In this document: piece by piece, positions 36,605-46,785 of the stretch
How the letters are laid out: each line of letters opens with the position of its first letter
Position numbering within the stretch: the stretch's first letter is position 1
From: CBDBND01 sp965262665
GTDB taxonomy: Bacteria; Pseudomonadota; Alphaproteobacteria; Rhodospirillales; Rhodospirillaceae
Length of the DNA stretch: 64,000 nucleotides
NCBI GenBank assembly: GCA_965262665.1
Contig: OZ253551.1
Location: 558,001 to 622,000 of the forward strand
Direction: 5' to 3'
Program-made: the position numbers and the translations under genes
Notes under the pieces: generated by a model
The model's database searches: none
What the model was told of the DNA's origin: nothing
What the model saw: the letters and a program-made list of their open reading frames with translations, nothing else

Positions 36605-37663
36605 GAGCGTTTCCGAGGTTGAATGAATCAAAATTTTGTTGTCATGGTCTTGGCGGACTGATTCGATAGCCGCTTTGGCGGGGGCATCGTGGCTGTATCG
36701 GAAGACCTGCGTATTCGTTTGGCGAGGAAAGTGGCGTCGGGCATGTCGCGCCGTCAGGCGGCAGCCCTTTTTGAGGTGAGCGCAAGCTCGGCGGTGCGGG
36801 ATGGCGGGCGATATGAAGACGAGGGGACTGTCGCGGTCAAGCCACGGCCGTCGCGCCAGCGCCGTCTTGATCCTTGACGGCGAGGATATCCTGCGCTGGA
36901 TTAAGGAGACGCCAGACCCGACACTGCAAGAGCTGTCTGAGCGTTTGGACGAAGTTCACCAAGTGATTGCGCCGACTTCGACGATTAATGACTGGTTCCG
37001 CGCGCGCAAGATCAGCTTTAAAAAAACCGCCCACGCCAGTGAACAGGAACGCGCGGATGGGCAGGCAGCACGCGTGGTTTGGCGCCAACGTCAGGCCCGG
37101 CTCCCGGCCCATCCCGAGCGGGTCGGCAGGATCGTGTTCCTTGACGAAACAAGTATCAATACCAAAATGGCGCGCCTGCGGGGGCGCTGTCCCAGCGGCC
37201 AGCGGATGGTTGCCGCCATTCCCCATGGTCATTGGAAAACCATGACCTTCATTGCCGGATTGCGCGGTGACGGCCTGACCGCGCCCTGGGTGCCCTGATT
37301 TGATCGAGGGCGCCATGGACGGTGATGCATTCGAGCAGTACATCAAAACGCAACGCGCCCCGACCCTTCAAAAAGGCGCTGTTGTTGTCCCCGGCAATCT
37401 GCCGGCCGACAAACGCGACGGTGCCAGGCGGGCGGTTGAAAAGCGGGGCGCATGGCTTTTGTTCCTGCCGCCCTATGCGCCGGACTTCAACCCGATCGAG
37501 CTCGCATTTTCAAAGTTCAAAGCTCACATGAAGCGCTTAAAACCCCGCACCATCGATGATCTGTGGAAAGCCGCCGGTAACGTCTGCGGCCTCTTCAATC
37601 ACGCGCACTGCAGGAACTTCTTGGTTGCTGACGGCTATGCGTCAGAATAAATCGGAAATGCTA
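36605..37663 (+). mobile_element. IS630-family element, copy 1 (type A)
   Basis: A 1059-bp element flanked by TA. Its ends carry related short inverted repeats (AGCGTTTCCGA at the left; its partner AGCATTTCCGA inverted at the right). Near-identical copy 2 at 41679-42736 is one base shorter and inverted. Copy 1 has one extra G at about 36876 that closes the N-terminal frame early (stop after RRLDP), so this copy probably makes no full transposase. A third, partial copy lies at 61843-62080. Confidence 0.9.
36689..37650 (+). pseudogene. IS630 transposase, copy 1, disrupted
   Basis: N-terminal helix-turn-helix (MAVSEDLRIRLARKVASGMSRRQAAALF) followed, after the extra G, by the DDE domain in other frames: RIVFLDETSINTKMARLRG holds the first catalytic Asp, and PPYAPDFNPIELAFSKFK the final acidic residues. 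The two halves of the DDE domain are split at CCC-TGA (37293-37298); a +1 shift there would join WVP to DLIEGAMDG. Confidence 0.85.
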
Positions 37664-38832
37664 TAGCACCCTAGCGTTACACTCCGTTTCTTTTTTTGGG
37701 CGCTATTCGGGTTTAGCATTGCCGCCGTCATGGCTTTGGCACGGCTCATACCAGCATTAATAACGCTGGCGTTTGCGGTTTCCGCTCTAGCGGAGACAAC
37801 CTTGTGCGTTGGTTTAACCGCTGCACCGCCGAGCAAGGGCAACCCTTATCAAAACTTGGGCACCACATCGAACCTGGTTTGGCCGGCGTTTTTCGACACC
37901 CTCACCTACCGGGATAACGACGGTGTAGTCCGGCCGGGTCTGGCCGTGGCCTGGGAACAGGACGGCCCGACCACATGGATTTTTCACCTGCGTCCCGACA
38001 CACAATTCTCCAATGGCGAACCGCTCACAGCGGAAGCGATCAAAGTTACCTTCGATAAACTAATTACCGATGATGCCAACGGCTACTCATGGCAGCGGGA
38101 AGTCAAAGCGTCATATTCAGGGGTGGACATCATCGACGATCTCACTGTCGCCATTCACACGGAGAAAGTTGACATATTGACCCCGGGATTACTGTCCGGT
38201 CTCTATATCGTTCCGCCGCGCTATGTGACCGACGTGGGTTATCAAGGCTTGCAGGATGAGCCTCTCGGGTCGGGACCGTTTGTGGTGGACGATTGGCAGC
38301 CCGCCAGGATCACCTTGTCGGCCAACCGTTCGTCCTGGCATCCGCCAAAAGTCGACAAACTTGAGATGCTGGTGGTGCCAGATTCCTCGGCGCGTTATCA
38401 GGCATTGATCACTGGCCGCATCGATGTGGCCAGTGCCGTCAACACCGATCAGATCGATATGCTCGTGCAGGCCGGACACCGCGTCCACCTGCACACGCCC
38501 AACCGGATCATGATGATGGCCCTGCAATCGGTAGATCCAAACAGTCCTTTTCACGACGAACGGGTGCGGCAAGCTGTGAACTACGCTGTCAACATGGAGC
38601 TGATCACAGACGTGCTTTTGGCCGGTTTGGTGGAACCGGCCAGCCAGCCGGCTACACCGGGGTCAGTTGGGTATGATCCATCGCTCAAGCCCTATCCTTA
38701 CGATCCGGACAAAGCCCGTGCCCTTTTTAAAAGAAGCGGGATTCGAGAACGGTTTTTCGTTCACCCACGTCTCCCCTGGCAACACCTTGCCCAACGACAC
38801 CGCCATTTTTCAGCAGATCGCTGCTGATCTAA

Positions 38833-39738
38833 GAGTCGGTTTCGAAAGTCATGCGGCTCGGGCCAATCTGCGGACGAGGAGCATGACGGAGGCGGCGTAG
38901 AGGAAGGCGCGGGCCGAGGCGATGGTGGCCTCGAAGTCCTTTGCCAGTCGCCGGTTGCGGTTGATCCAGGCGAAGAAGCGCTCCACGACCCAGCGGCGCG
39001 GTTGGACGGCGAAGCCGACCTGATCGGGGCTTTTGCGCACGATCTCGACGGCGATCATGGTGGCCGTGGCGACCTTCTCGCCGGCGTAGCCGCTGTCGGC
39101 AAAGACCTTCTCGATGAACGGAAACGAGCCGCGTGAGGCGCACAGCAGCGGCCCGCCACCATCGCGGTCCTGGATACTCGCCGGATGCGCCTCGAGCACG
39201 AGGCCGCGCCCGTCGGTGTCGACCAGCGCGTGGCGCTTGCGCCCCTTGATCTTCTTGCCCGCATCGTAGCCGCGGGGGCCACCAGCCTCGGTCGTCTTGA
39301 CGCTCTGGCTGTCGATAATCGCGCCGCTCGGGCTGGCCTCGCGTCCGACCCGCTCGCGATCGGCCATGACCAGAAAGTGGTTGATCTTCTCAAGGAGGCC
39401 GTCGTCGCGGAACTTAGCGAACCAGCGATAGATCGTGCCCCACGGTGGTAAATCGCTTGGCAGCAAGCGCCAAGGGCAGCCAGCCCGCATCACGTAGAAA
39501 ATGCCGTTGACGATCTCTCGCATCGGCCATGACCGGGGCCGTCCCGTGCCATGAGCCGGAGGCAAATGAGGCTCGATCACAACCCACTCCGCAGCGGTCA
39601 AATCAGTCTGATAACGCAGCGCCTTGCGGCTATGCTGCTCTCGGGTGGTCGGCGTCCACATGGCGGCTCCAGATCGGTTTCAGCAACCTTCCTGGAATCA
39701 CATCGACACCGGCCACTCAACCCCTTTCGAAACGGCCT
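38833..39738 (-). mobile_element. IS5-family element, intact
   Basis: An element of about 906 bp. The terminal inverted repeats are 15 of 17 matching (outer ends near 38834 and 39738), and the direct repeat CTAA(G) flanks it (38829-38833 and 39739-39743). A CTAA-type target fits the IS5 group preference YTAR. It lies inside a solute-binding protein gene. Confidence 0.9.
38849..39661 (-). CDS. IS5-family transposase
   Basis: A complete 270-residue DDE transposase: LTAAEWVVIEPHLPP at the start, GAIIDSQSVKTTEAGG (first Asp), HALVDTDGRGLVLE, and the final RRWVVERFFAWINRNRRL (the Y/R-E motif of DDE IS4/5 proteins). No damage is visible, so it may be active. Confidence 0.93.
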   Translation of the reverse strand: MWTPTTREQHSRKALRYQTDLTAAEWVVIEPHLPPAHGTGRPRSWPMREIVNGIFYVMRAGCPWRLLPSDLPPWGTIYRWFAKFRDDGLLEKINHFLVMADRERVGREASPSGAIIDSQSVKTTEAGGPRGYDAGKKIKGRKRHALVDTDGRGLVLEAHPASIQDRDGGGPLLCASRGSFPFIEKVFADSGYAGEKVATATMIAVEIVRKSPDQVGFAVQPRRWVVERFFAWINRNRRLAKDFEATIASARAFLYAASVMLLVRRLARAA

Positions 39739-40161
39739 CTAAGTGAAGTCGGCATTACCATGACGACGAAGATCGTTACTTACGGCGAATTGTTGCGGGC
39801 CGTCATTCAAGGAGAATTTGACGGTGAGTCTTTGATGATGGACTTCAATGACCGTTACGGCGATGCGGTGCGGCCAATGATGCGAGGCTTTAATCACAGC
39901 TGCAGCGGCATAGGCCCCTGGTTCTGCAATCAGGATATTCAAGCGGTGATGGATAAAGCGGTGGTTGCCACCAACATGGAAGAACGCATCAGACTGTCCA
40001 AACAAGTGATCAAGTTTTACCGAGATACAGCGGAATCGCTGTTTCTTTTCCCCGTGGTCGGCCTGGACGGCATCGCCCAGCGGGTGCGCCATTGGGAGCC
40101 CTGGAACGACGTGCTGATGTTCGATCTGGTCGAACTCGACGAAACCAGTTAGGGGCGTCTC

Positions 40162-41679
40162 ATGGCGGTTCGATCTTCGATTATAACCGCTCTGTTTACA
40201 GCGGCGTTATTTGCCACGGCGCAAGAGCCAATGGCCGAAAAAACTTTCCGGCTGGCGATGTCCGACGAACCGCCGGCAAAAGGCAATCCGTATTTTACAA
40301 CGGCGCCCAACCCCAACTTCTTTTTTGCCATTGTCTATGACGCCCTAACCCAGATCGACAACGACGGCTCCGTGGTGCCGTGGCTGGCGGAGTCCTGGGT
40401 GGTGGAGAGCGAAACCGCATGGATTTTCCGACTACGGCCGGGCGTGCGGTTTTCCAACGGTGAAGTGTTCAATGCCGAGGCTGTGAAAACCGTCTTTGAC
40501 CTACTGCGCACTGATGCTGCGATTGGTTTCAGGTGGCATATAGAGATTGCCCGTTTTCCACGTATCGATGTAATTGACGACTTAACGGTGCGCATCCACA
40601 CCGACCGGCCCAATGCGCTGGCCCCCAATTACCTCAGTAATCTCTATTTTGCCGCGCCGAGGCACCTGCGGGGGAAATCATTCCAGGGACTGGTGGAAAT
40701 GCCCATTGGCACCGGGCCATTCAAACTGGATCGCTGGGAAACAGGGCGGGTGTTTTTCACCGCCAACCGGGAGTCGTGGATCGCACCTAAAGTGGACGCC
40801 ATGGAATTCTTTGCGGTCATTGATTCCACGGCCCGGCTCCAAGCCCTAATGACCGGGCAGGTGGATGTGGTTGTCGCCATGAGCACCGATCAGATTGGCA
40901 TGCTTGAACAGGCCGGACACCGCGCCGTGCTGCGCACGCCGATCCGCATCCTGGGCTGGGGTCTTAAGTCGACCGACCCAGACTCTCCGTTTAGGGACGT
41001 TCGAGTGCGACGAGCAGTGAACTACGCCGTCAATAAACACGCGATCACGGAGCTGTTGCTGTCCGGCGTGGTGCAACCGGCAACCCAGCCGGCAGCTCCT
41101 TTTGCGTTCGGCTATCATCCTGACCTAGCCCCGTATCCCTACGATCCCGAAAAAGCATTGGCCCTGCTTAAGGACGCCGGCTACGAAAACGGTCTCTCCT
41201 TTCTTTTGGAATCCCCGTCAGGCACCCAGTCCAACGATATGGCGGTACTGCAACAAATCGCGGCTGATCTTTTTCAGGTCAATGTGAAAGTGAACATCCG
41301 CTTGCTGACCTTTCCCCAACTGGTGCGCGCAACAACCCTCGGGGAATGGGCGGGAGAGGCTTTGGTTACCGATTACACCAACCGGTTCGCCGATGCCCTG
41401 ACACCGTTCGCCCGTAACGGCAACCACGGGTGCAACGGTATTAATCCTTGGTATTGCGATCAGGCGATTACTGATATCGCCAACACGGCGTACGGTACAT
41501 TTAATCTTAAGGCGCGCGAAGCGATGACACGGCAGGTCATCAAGCATCACCACAAAGACGCCCAATCCTTGTTCTTGTTTCCGATTGTCGGATTAGACGG
41601 TGTGCACAAGAGAGTTCAATGTTGGCATACCCGCAACGACCAGTTCCTTTACCACCTTCTGGACGTGCCCGAAGGCTAA
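40162..41679 (+). CDS. Family 5 extracellular solute-binding protein (paralogue 2)
   Basis: A 505-residue periplasmic binding protein with a signal peptide (about 1-23) and the SBP_bac_5 fold: LAMSDEPPAKGNPYFTTAPN, WIFRLRPGVRFSNGEVFNAE, GTGPFKLDRWETG, DVRVRRAVNYAVNKHAITE. Related proteins bind peptides, nickel or opines for an ABC importer; no permease or ATPase genes are nearby. It begins 9 bp after the disrupted paralogue and shares many blocks with it. The stop codon TAA is completed by the first base of IS630 copy 2. Confidence 0.92.
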   Translation: MAVRSSIITALFTAALFATAQEPMAEKTFRLAMSDEPPAKGNPYFTTAPNPNFFFAIVYDALTQIDNDGSVVPWLAESWVVESETAWIFRLRPGVRFSNGEVFNAEAVKTVFDLLRTDAAIGFRWHIEIARFPRIDVIDDLTVRIHTDRPNALAPNYLSNLYFAAPRHLRGKSFQGLVEMPIGTGPFKLDRWETGRVFFTANRESWIAPKVDAMEFFAVIDSTARLQALMTGQVDVVVAMSTDQIGMLEQAGHRAVLRTPIRILGWGLKSTDPDSPFRDVRVRRAVNYAVNKHAITELLLSGVVQPATQPAAPFAFGYHPDLAPYPYDPEKALALLKDAGYENGLSFLLESPSGTQSNDMAVLQQIAADLFQVNVKVNIRLLTFPQLVRATTLGEWAGEALVTDYTNRFADALTPFARNGNHGCNGINPWYCDQAITDIANTAYGTFNLKAREAMTRQVIKHHHKDAQSLFLFPIVGLDGVHKRVQCWHTRNDQFLYHLLDVPEG

Positions 41680-42736
41680 AGCATTTCCGATTTATTCTGA
41701 CGCATAGCCGTCAGCAACCAAGAAGTTCCTGTAGTGCGCGTGATTGAAGAGGCCGCAGACGTTACCGGCGGCTTTCCACAGATCATCGATGGTGCGGGGT
41801 TTTAAGCGCTTCATGTGAGCTTTGAACTTTGAAAATGCGAGCTCGATCGGGTTGAAGTCCGGCGCATAGGGCGGCAGGAACAAAAGCCATGCGCCCCGCT
41901 TTTCAACCGCCCGCCTGGCACCGTCGCGTTTGTCGGCCGGCAGATTGCCGGGGACAACAACAGCGCCTTTTTGAAGGGTCGGGGCGCGTTGCGTTTTGAT
42001 GTACTGCTCGAATGCATCACCGTCCATGGCGCCCTCGATCAAATCAGGGCACCCAGGGCGCGGTCAGGCCGTCACCGCGCAATCCGGCAATGAAGGTCAT
42101 GGTTTTCCAATGACCATGGGGAATGGCGGCAACCATCCGCTGGCCGCTGGGACAGCGCCCCCGCAGGCGCGCCATTTTGGTATTGATACTTGTTTCGTCA
42201 AGGAACACGATCCTGCCGACCCGCTCGGGATGGGCCGGGAGCCGGGCCTGACGTTGGCGCCAAACCACGCGTGCTGCCTGCCCATCCGCGCGTTCCTGTT
42301 CACTGGCGTGGGCGGTTTTTTTAAAGCTGATCTTGCGCGCGCGGAACCAGTCATTAATCGTCGAAGTCGGCGCAATCACTTGGTGAACTTCGTCCAGACG
42401 CTCAGACAGCTCTTGCAGTGTCGGGTCTGGCGTCTCCTTAATCCAGCGCAGGATATCCTCGCCGTAAGGATCAAGACGGCGCTGGCGCGACGGCCGTGGC
42501 TTGACCGCGACAGTCCCCTCGTCTTCATATCGCCCGACATCCCGCACCGCCGAGCTTGCGCTCACCTCAAAAAGGGCTGCCGCCTGACGGCGCGACATGC
42601 CCGACGCCACTTTCCTCGCCAAACGAATACGCAGGTCTTCCGATACAGCCACGATGCCCCCGCCAAAGCGGCTATCGAATCAGTCCGCCAAGACCATGAC
42701 AACAAAATTTTGATTCATTCAACCTCGGAAACGCTC
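41679..42736 (-). mobile_element. IS630-family element, copy 2 (type A)
   Basis: A 1058-bp inverted copy of the element at 36605, with TA at both flanks (41677-41678 and 42737-42738). Unlike copy 1 the N-terminal frame is intact (RRLDPYGEDILRW). The element is therefore likely the functional version, provided the transposase is completed by frameshifting. Confidence 0.92.
41692..42652 (-). CDS. IS630 transposase in two overlapping frames (copy 2)
   Basis: Frame 1 (42652-42044, 202 codons) has the helix-turn-helix region and the first part of the DDE domain (FLDETSINTKMARLRG). Frame 2 (42042-41692) has the end of the DDE domain (PPYAPDFNPIELAFSKFK). The join is at CCC-TGA as in copy 1; both copies keep it, which supports a programmed +1 frameshift rather than decay. 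Full length would be about 320 residues, normal for IS630. Confidence 0.85.
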
Positions 42737-42810
42737 TAGGGCCCCAGAACCAGAGCCCTAAATCTAAGGTTCGACTCTCTTCTCATCCCTATTCGGGTTA
42801 GCATCGGCCG

Positions 42811-44328
42811 ATGGGACGGTTTCTTACCTCACTCTGCTGCACGATTGCCCTCATGGTGACGGGCCAGCAAGCCGCCTTGGCGGATAAGATCTTCCGTATA
42901 GCCGTCACCGCTAGTCCACAGATCAAGGGCAATGCTCTGGCCGGTGGAGGTGTCGCCGCCAATTTCATTTGGCCGGCCTTTTATGACTCGCTCACCCGCA
43001 TCCGCAATGACGGCCGCATAGAGCCATGGCTGGCAACAGCATGGCGGTCGGTATCGGACACGGAATGGCACTTCAGTCTGCGCCCCAATGTGCGCTTCGC
43101 CAACGGTGAACCGTTCAATGCCGAAGCTGTCAAAATCACTTTCGACATGCTGCGCACCGATGCAGCGCGCACCTTTATGCGCCATCGGGACATGACCTAT
43201 TACCCGCGCGTCGACGTCATTGATGATCTGACCGTCGCTATTCACACCAATGAACCCAACGCCATGACGGCGGCCTATTTGTCGGGCACGGCGTTCGCGC
43301 CGCCTCAATATTTGCAAGAGGTCGGGTTTCAAGGCCTGATCGACGCCCCAATCGGCACAGGACCGTTCGTGGTTGAGCGCTGGGCGCCGGATAAGATTAC
43401 GGCCCGGGTTAATCCTTATGCCTGGGCACCGCCCAAGGTCGACTCCCTTGAGTTTTACATTGTGCCCGACTCATCGGCGCGTCTTCAGGCCCTTGAGACC
43501 GGACAAATAGACGTGGCGCTGGCCATTAGCACCGATCAAATTCCGTTGCTTGAGGCCGCCGGTCACCACACCGCCGTACGTGGGTTTCATCGGGTTTATA
43601 TCTTCGTCTTACAAACCCAGGATCCCGACTCACCTCTTGCTGATGTACGCGTGCGCCAGGCGCTCAATTACGCCATCAACAAAGACCTCATCACTGATGT
43701 GTTGTTGGCCGGCCTGGTGGAACCGGCCAGCCAGCCGGCCCTGCCTTTAACACGTGGTTATGATCCTGAACTCAAGCCCTATCCTTACGGTCCTGACAAA
43801 GCGCGCCAACTTCTAAAAGCCGCCGGATACGAAGACGGTTTCACGTTCACCCTTGAAGCTGTGTCCGGTTTTATGCCCAACGACACGGCCATCCTGCAGC
43901 AGATCATCAGCGATCTCGCTCAAGTGGGCATCACCATGAACGTCAATGTCATCACCTATCCGACGCTCCTGCGCACCGTCCTGTTTGGTGAATTCGGGGG
44001 AGAAGCGTTTCCGATGGATTTTTTCAACACCACCGGCGACGCCCTGCGGCCGGTCATACGCGCCGTCAATCACGCCTGTACCGGGACACGGCCCTGGTAT
44101 TGCGATGAGACCATCCAACCGGTCATCGACCAAGCTCGCGTGACCATGGATCTGGATCGTCGCGCCGAACTGACACGTAAAGTGATCCGTCATTACCGCG
44201 ACAATGCATCATCTGTGTTCCTGTGGCCGGTGCTCGGCCTCGACGGATTGCACAGCCGCGTCACAGCATGGGAACCATGGTTGGATATTCTGAATTTTCA
44301 TCTGGTCGACGTGAACGGGACAAGCTGA
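42811..44328 (+). CDS. Family 5 extracellular solute-binding protein (paralogue 3)
   Basis: A 505-residue protein, signal peptide LTSLCCTIALMVTGQQAALA. It is the intact paralogue to both proteins above (WHFSLRPNVRFANGEPFNAE, GTGPFVVERWAPD, DVRVRQALNYAINKDLITD). The gene for a lactonase-like metallohydrolase starts 10 bp after its stop, so a shared operon is likely. That coupling hints that the ligand may be hydrolysed by the downstream enzyme. Confidence 0.92.
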   Translation: MGRFLTSLCCTIALMVTGQQAALADKIFRIAVTASPQIKGNALAGGGVAANFIWPAFYDSLTRIRNDGRIEPWLATAWRSVSDTEWHFSLRPNVRFANGEPFNAEAVKITFDMLRTDAARTFMRHRDMTYYPRVDVIDDLTVAIHTNEPNAMTAAYLSGTAFAPPQYLQEVGFQGLIDAPIGTGPFVVERWAPDKITARVNPYAWAPPKVDSLEFYIVPDSSARLQALETGQIDVALAISTDQIPLLEAAGHHTAVRGFHRVYIFVLQTQDPDSPLADVRVRQALNYAINKDLITDVLLAGLVEPASQPALPLTRGYDPELKPYPYGPDKARQLLKAAGYEDGFTFTLEAVSGFMPNDTAILQQIISDLAQVGITMNVNVITYPTLLRTVLFGEFGGEAFPMDFFNTTGDALRPVIRAVNHACTGTRPWYCDETIQPVIDQARVTMDLDRRAELTRKVIRHYRDNASSVFLWPVLGLDGLHSRVTAWEPWLDILNFHLVDVNGTS

Positions 44329-44338
44329 AGGAAGAGTT

Positions 44339-45232
44339 ATGAAAACACAGGTATTCGGCGACGTGTCCGTCGAAAAAGTGATCGATATGATCGAGCCTTT
44401 TGATGCGGCCCGGGCCTATCCCAACGAGGATCTCAGTCCCGCGGAGTCATACCGGGAATGGCTGGCGCCCCATTTCTATGATTTCGACGTTCAAGCCATC
44501 ATTCTGAGCTTTCACAGCTATGTCATCCGCACCCCTTATCACACGGTGCTGGTCGATGCCTGCATCGGCAATCACAAAACCTTCGGCGGCATGCTGGAAA
44601 AATGGGGCAACCGGGAAGGTCCTTTCCTTGACAATCTCAAACAGGTTGGCGTTACACCTGACCAGGTTGACTACGTCATGTGTACCCATTTGCATGCCGA
44701 TCATGTGGGCTGGAACACGCAGAAAAGAGACGGCCGTTGGGTTCCCACGTTTCCGCGCGCTAAGTATGTGTTCTCGAAAAACGATCTCGACGCGTCAATG
44801 GAGCGGGCAAAGAATACAGACACGGCCTACATCGCCCCGTCCTACCAGGAGAGCGTCCTGCCGGTGATCGAAGCGGGCCAGGCAGCAGTGGTGGACACCG
44901 ATTTTGCTCTGGATGATGCGCTCACCATTTTACCAACCTACGGACATACACCGGGGCATTACTGCGTTGAGGTCAACGCCGGGGGTCGCGCCGGGATTTT
45001 TACCGGGGATTGTTTGCATAACGCCGTCGGGATCGCCCACCCCGAGTGGACGACAACGTTTTGCGAAGACAAAGCCAAGTCTAATGCCACCCGCTTGGCC
45101 TTGGTCGATAGTCTCACCGACCGTGATGTGATATTGCTGCCGGCCCATTTCGCCGGACCCACGGCGGGACGGATCGTGTCGCAAAAAGGTCACGAGCGCC
45201 GCATGTTTCAAATCGCACCTGAAGCCGTTTAG
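44339..45232 (+). CDS. Metallo-beta-lactamase-fold hydrolase (lactonase-like)
   Basis: A 297-residue MBL-fold enzyme. The dinuclear zinc ligands are in HLHADHVGW, HTPGHYCVE and FTGDCLHN. The overall length and the MCTHLHADHVGWN block resemble AHL lactonases and related lactonase/hydrolase groups. GGAAGAG precedes the ATG at 44339. It follows the solute-binding gene and precedes a VOC gene with 9 bp between, so the three form one transcription unit. Confidence 0.88.
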   Translation: MKTQVFGDVSVEKVIDMIEPFDAARAYPNEDLSPAESYREWLAPHFYDFDVQAIILSFHSYVIRTPYHTVLVDACIGNHKTFGGMLEKWGNREGPFLDNLKQVGVTPDQVDYVMCTHLHADHVGWNTQKRDGRWVPTFPRAKYVFSKNDLDASMERAKNTDTAYIAPSYQESVLPVIEAGQAAVVDTDFALDDALTILPTYGHTPGHYCVEVNAGGRAGIFTGDCLHNAVGIAHPEWTTTFCEDKAKSNATRLALVDSLTDRDVILLPAHFAGPTAGRIVSQKGHERRMFQIAPEAV

Positions 45233-45241
45233 GCCAGTATC

Positions 45242-45673
45242 ATGGGCCTCAAACTGACCCTCGATCATATCAATATTCGCACCGCGAACTTGGATGCCAT
45301 GCTCGTGTTTTATGCGGAAGTGATAGACTTAAAACCTGGCCCACGCCCCCATTTCGGCGGCGCCGGTGGGGCGTGGCTCTATGCAGAAGAAAATATGACG
45401 GACAGCTTGGAGTCTGTGCGGGCCGATTACCGCGCGGCCTGGGTCCATTTCATTGAAGTGCCGCCCACCGAGCCTGATCACGGCAACCTGCAGATCGAAC
45501 ACTTCGCCTTTACGGCGTTGGGCATGGACACATTTCTGAAACGTCTGGATGGCCAGGACTTTGTCTATGACCTGGTGGGCATGCCCGATGTGGATCTGGT
45601 GCAGGTTAACTTTCACGATCCGGACGGCAACCATATCCATGTGGATTTTACGTTGTCGGAAAAGCCCGTCTAA
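45242..45673 (+). CDS. VOC superfamily protein
   Basis: A 143-residue glyoxalase-fold protein. Start LTLDHINIRTANLDAMLVFY is the standard metal-ligand opening (H of DHINI), and VQVNFHDPDGNHIHVDF holds the later ligand region. The reaction cannot be told. It is 9 bp downstream of the lactonase-like gene. Confidence 0.86.
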   Translation: MGLKLTLDHINIRTANLDAMLVFYAEVIDLKPGPRPHFGGAGGAWLYAEENMTDSLESVRADYRAAWVHFIEVPPTEPDHGNLQIEHFAFTALGMDTFLKRLDGQDFVYDLVGMPDVDLVQVNFHDPDGNHIHVDFTLSEKPV

Positions 45674-45686
45674 AGCACCATCGCGC

Positions 45687-46785
45687 ATGCCTAAAGAAAT
45701 CGATTCGGACCTTGAACGCAAAGCACGGCTGTTCGAGATTCTCGCGCGTAACACCGACAATCTGGTCGCGCTGCTCAAGGATTCTGGAGAATTCGCTTAC
45801 GTTTCGCCGTCCGTTGAACGCATCACCGGGTATACGCCGGATGAGATCTATGCATTGAAATCGTTTGCGTCATTGGTCCTGCCAGAAGACGCCGCAGAAA
45901 TAACCAGAGTTCGACGGGCCTTTCGCAAAGGTGAATTAAGCGGGGAAATAAAGCGGCGCGCACAAATCATCCGTAAAGACGGCAGACGCGACTGGGCGGA
46001 AATTCATGTGTCTCTCATTCCGGGCCTAGAAGAACCGGATAAGAAAAACATGCTGATCACAGCGCGGTAAATCTCCGCCCTGGTCAGTGCGGAAGAGGAA
46101 CTGCAGGACTCAAAGGAACAGTTGGAGCGCAGTTCGCGATTGTTCCGCTTGCTGACGGAGAATGCCACTGACGCCATCGCGCTCCGGCCTCAATTCGGCA
46201 ACTACTATTACATGTCACCCGCCTGGGAACGGTTGACTGGTTATACCCTCGCCGAGTTGACCGAAAAGGGACACCCGAAATTCAAACTTTTACACCCCGA
46301 TGATCTGCCGATGATTGCGGCACGGGACAAGGAAATGGAGCAATACGGCACCGGTCGCGAGTATCCGCCCATGACCCATCCGCTGGTTTTATCGGGACGG
46401 CACTGTTCGCTGGGGTGAGATGGCAACCATATTACTACCCGCCTTGGATGACCCCGACGCCCTTGATGTGCTCGTTTCCATTCACGACGTCACCGAAAGT
46501 ATGCGCGTTCAAGAAGAGCTCGATGTTGCGAAGAAAGAAGTGGAAGCCAATCTGGAAACCATTAAACGGGATATTGCGTTCGGCGAGTCCGTGCAACGGG
46601 CGATTTTGCCACCCGCATTTCCCGTAGGCTCGCGCTATGACATCGACGGTTTTATGCAGGCGGCACGCACCGTTGGCGGTGACTTCTATGATTTCTATGT
46701 ACTTGATGACGATACGATCGGATTTGCTATTGCCGATGTCTCCGGCAAAGGTGTGCCGGCGGACCTTTATCTAACCGTGCGACTG
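45687..46785 (+). pseudogene. PAS-PAS-SpoIIE phosphatase, decayed
   Basis: The start ATG at 45687 follows the VOC gene by 13 bp. The first PAS domain (DNLVALLKDSGEFAYVSPSV) runs to TAA at 46068-46070, and the same frame resumes immediately with a coiled segment and a second PAS (NYYYMSPAWERLTGYTLAEL). A one-base shift near 46395 leads to DGTVRWGEMAT and a coiled coil before the SpoIIE/PP2C domain (GGDFYDFYVLDDDTIGFAIADVSGKGVPA). The phosphatase domain is cut off near 46785 by IS sequence. It was a sensor coupled to an RsbU-type phosphatase. Confidence 0.85.

Larger units (their letters stand above)
37730..40152 (+). pseudogene. Family 5 solute-binding protein, split by IS5
   Basis: A DppA/OppA-type periplasmic binding protein of about 500 residues, interrupted. 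The first part (37730 to about 38830) has a signal peptide (ARLIPALITLAFAVSALA) and the family core (ITFDKLITDD equivalent, SGPFVVDDW). A T5 run near 38732 where T4 is expected shifts the frame, and the correct sequence continues as FLKEAGFENGFSF. The IS5 element then interrupts ADL. After it the gene resumes at 39741 as SEVGITMTTKIVTYGELLR, and runs to TAG at 40152. Removing the IS and one target copy restores ADLSEVGIT exactly, as in the intact paralogue at 42811. Confidence 0.9.

Noticed and set aside
36605..42736. Composite transposon made of two IS630 copies
   Set aside because: The pair is inverted and each copy has its own TA flanks; nothing shows joint mobilisation.
42745..42790. tRNA-like T-arm (GGTTCGACTCTC) after IS630 copy 2
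   Set aside because: No acceptor, D-arm or anticodon stem can be folded around it within the normal length.
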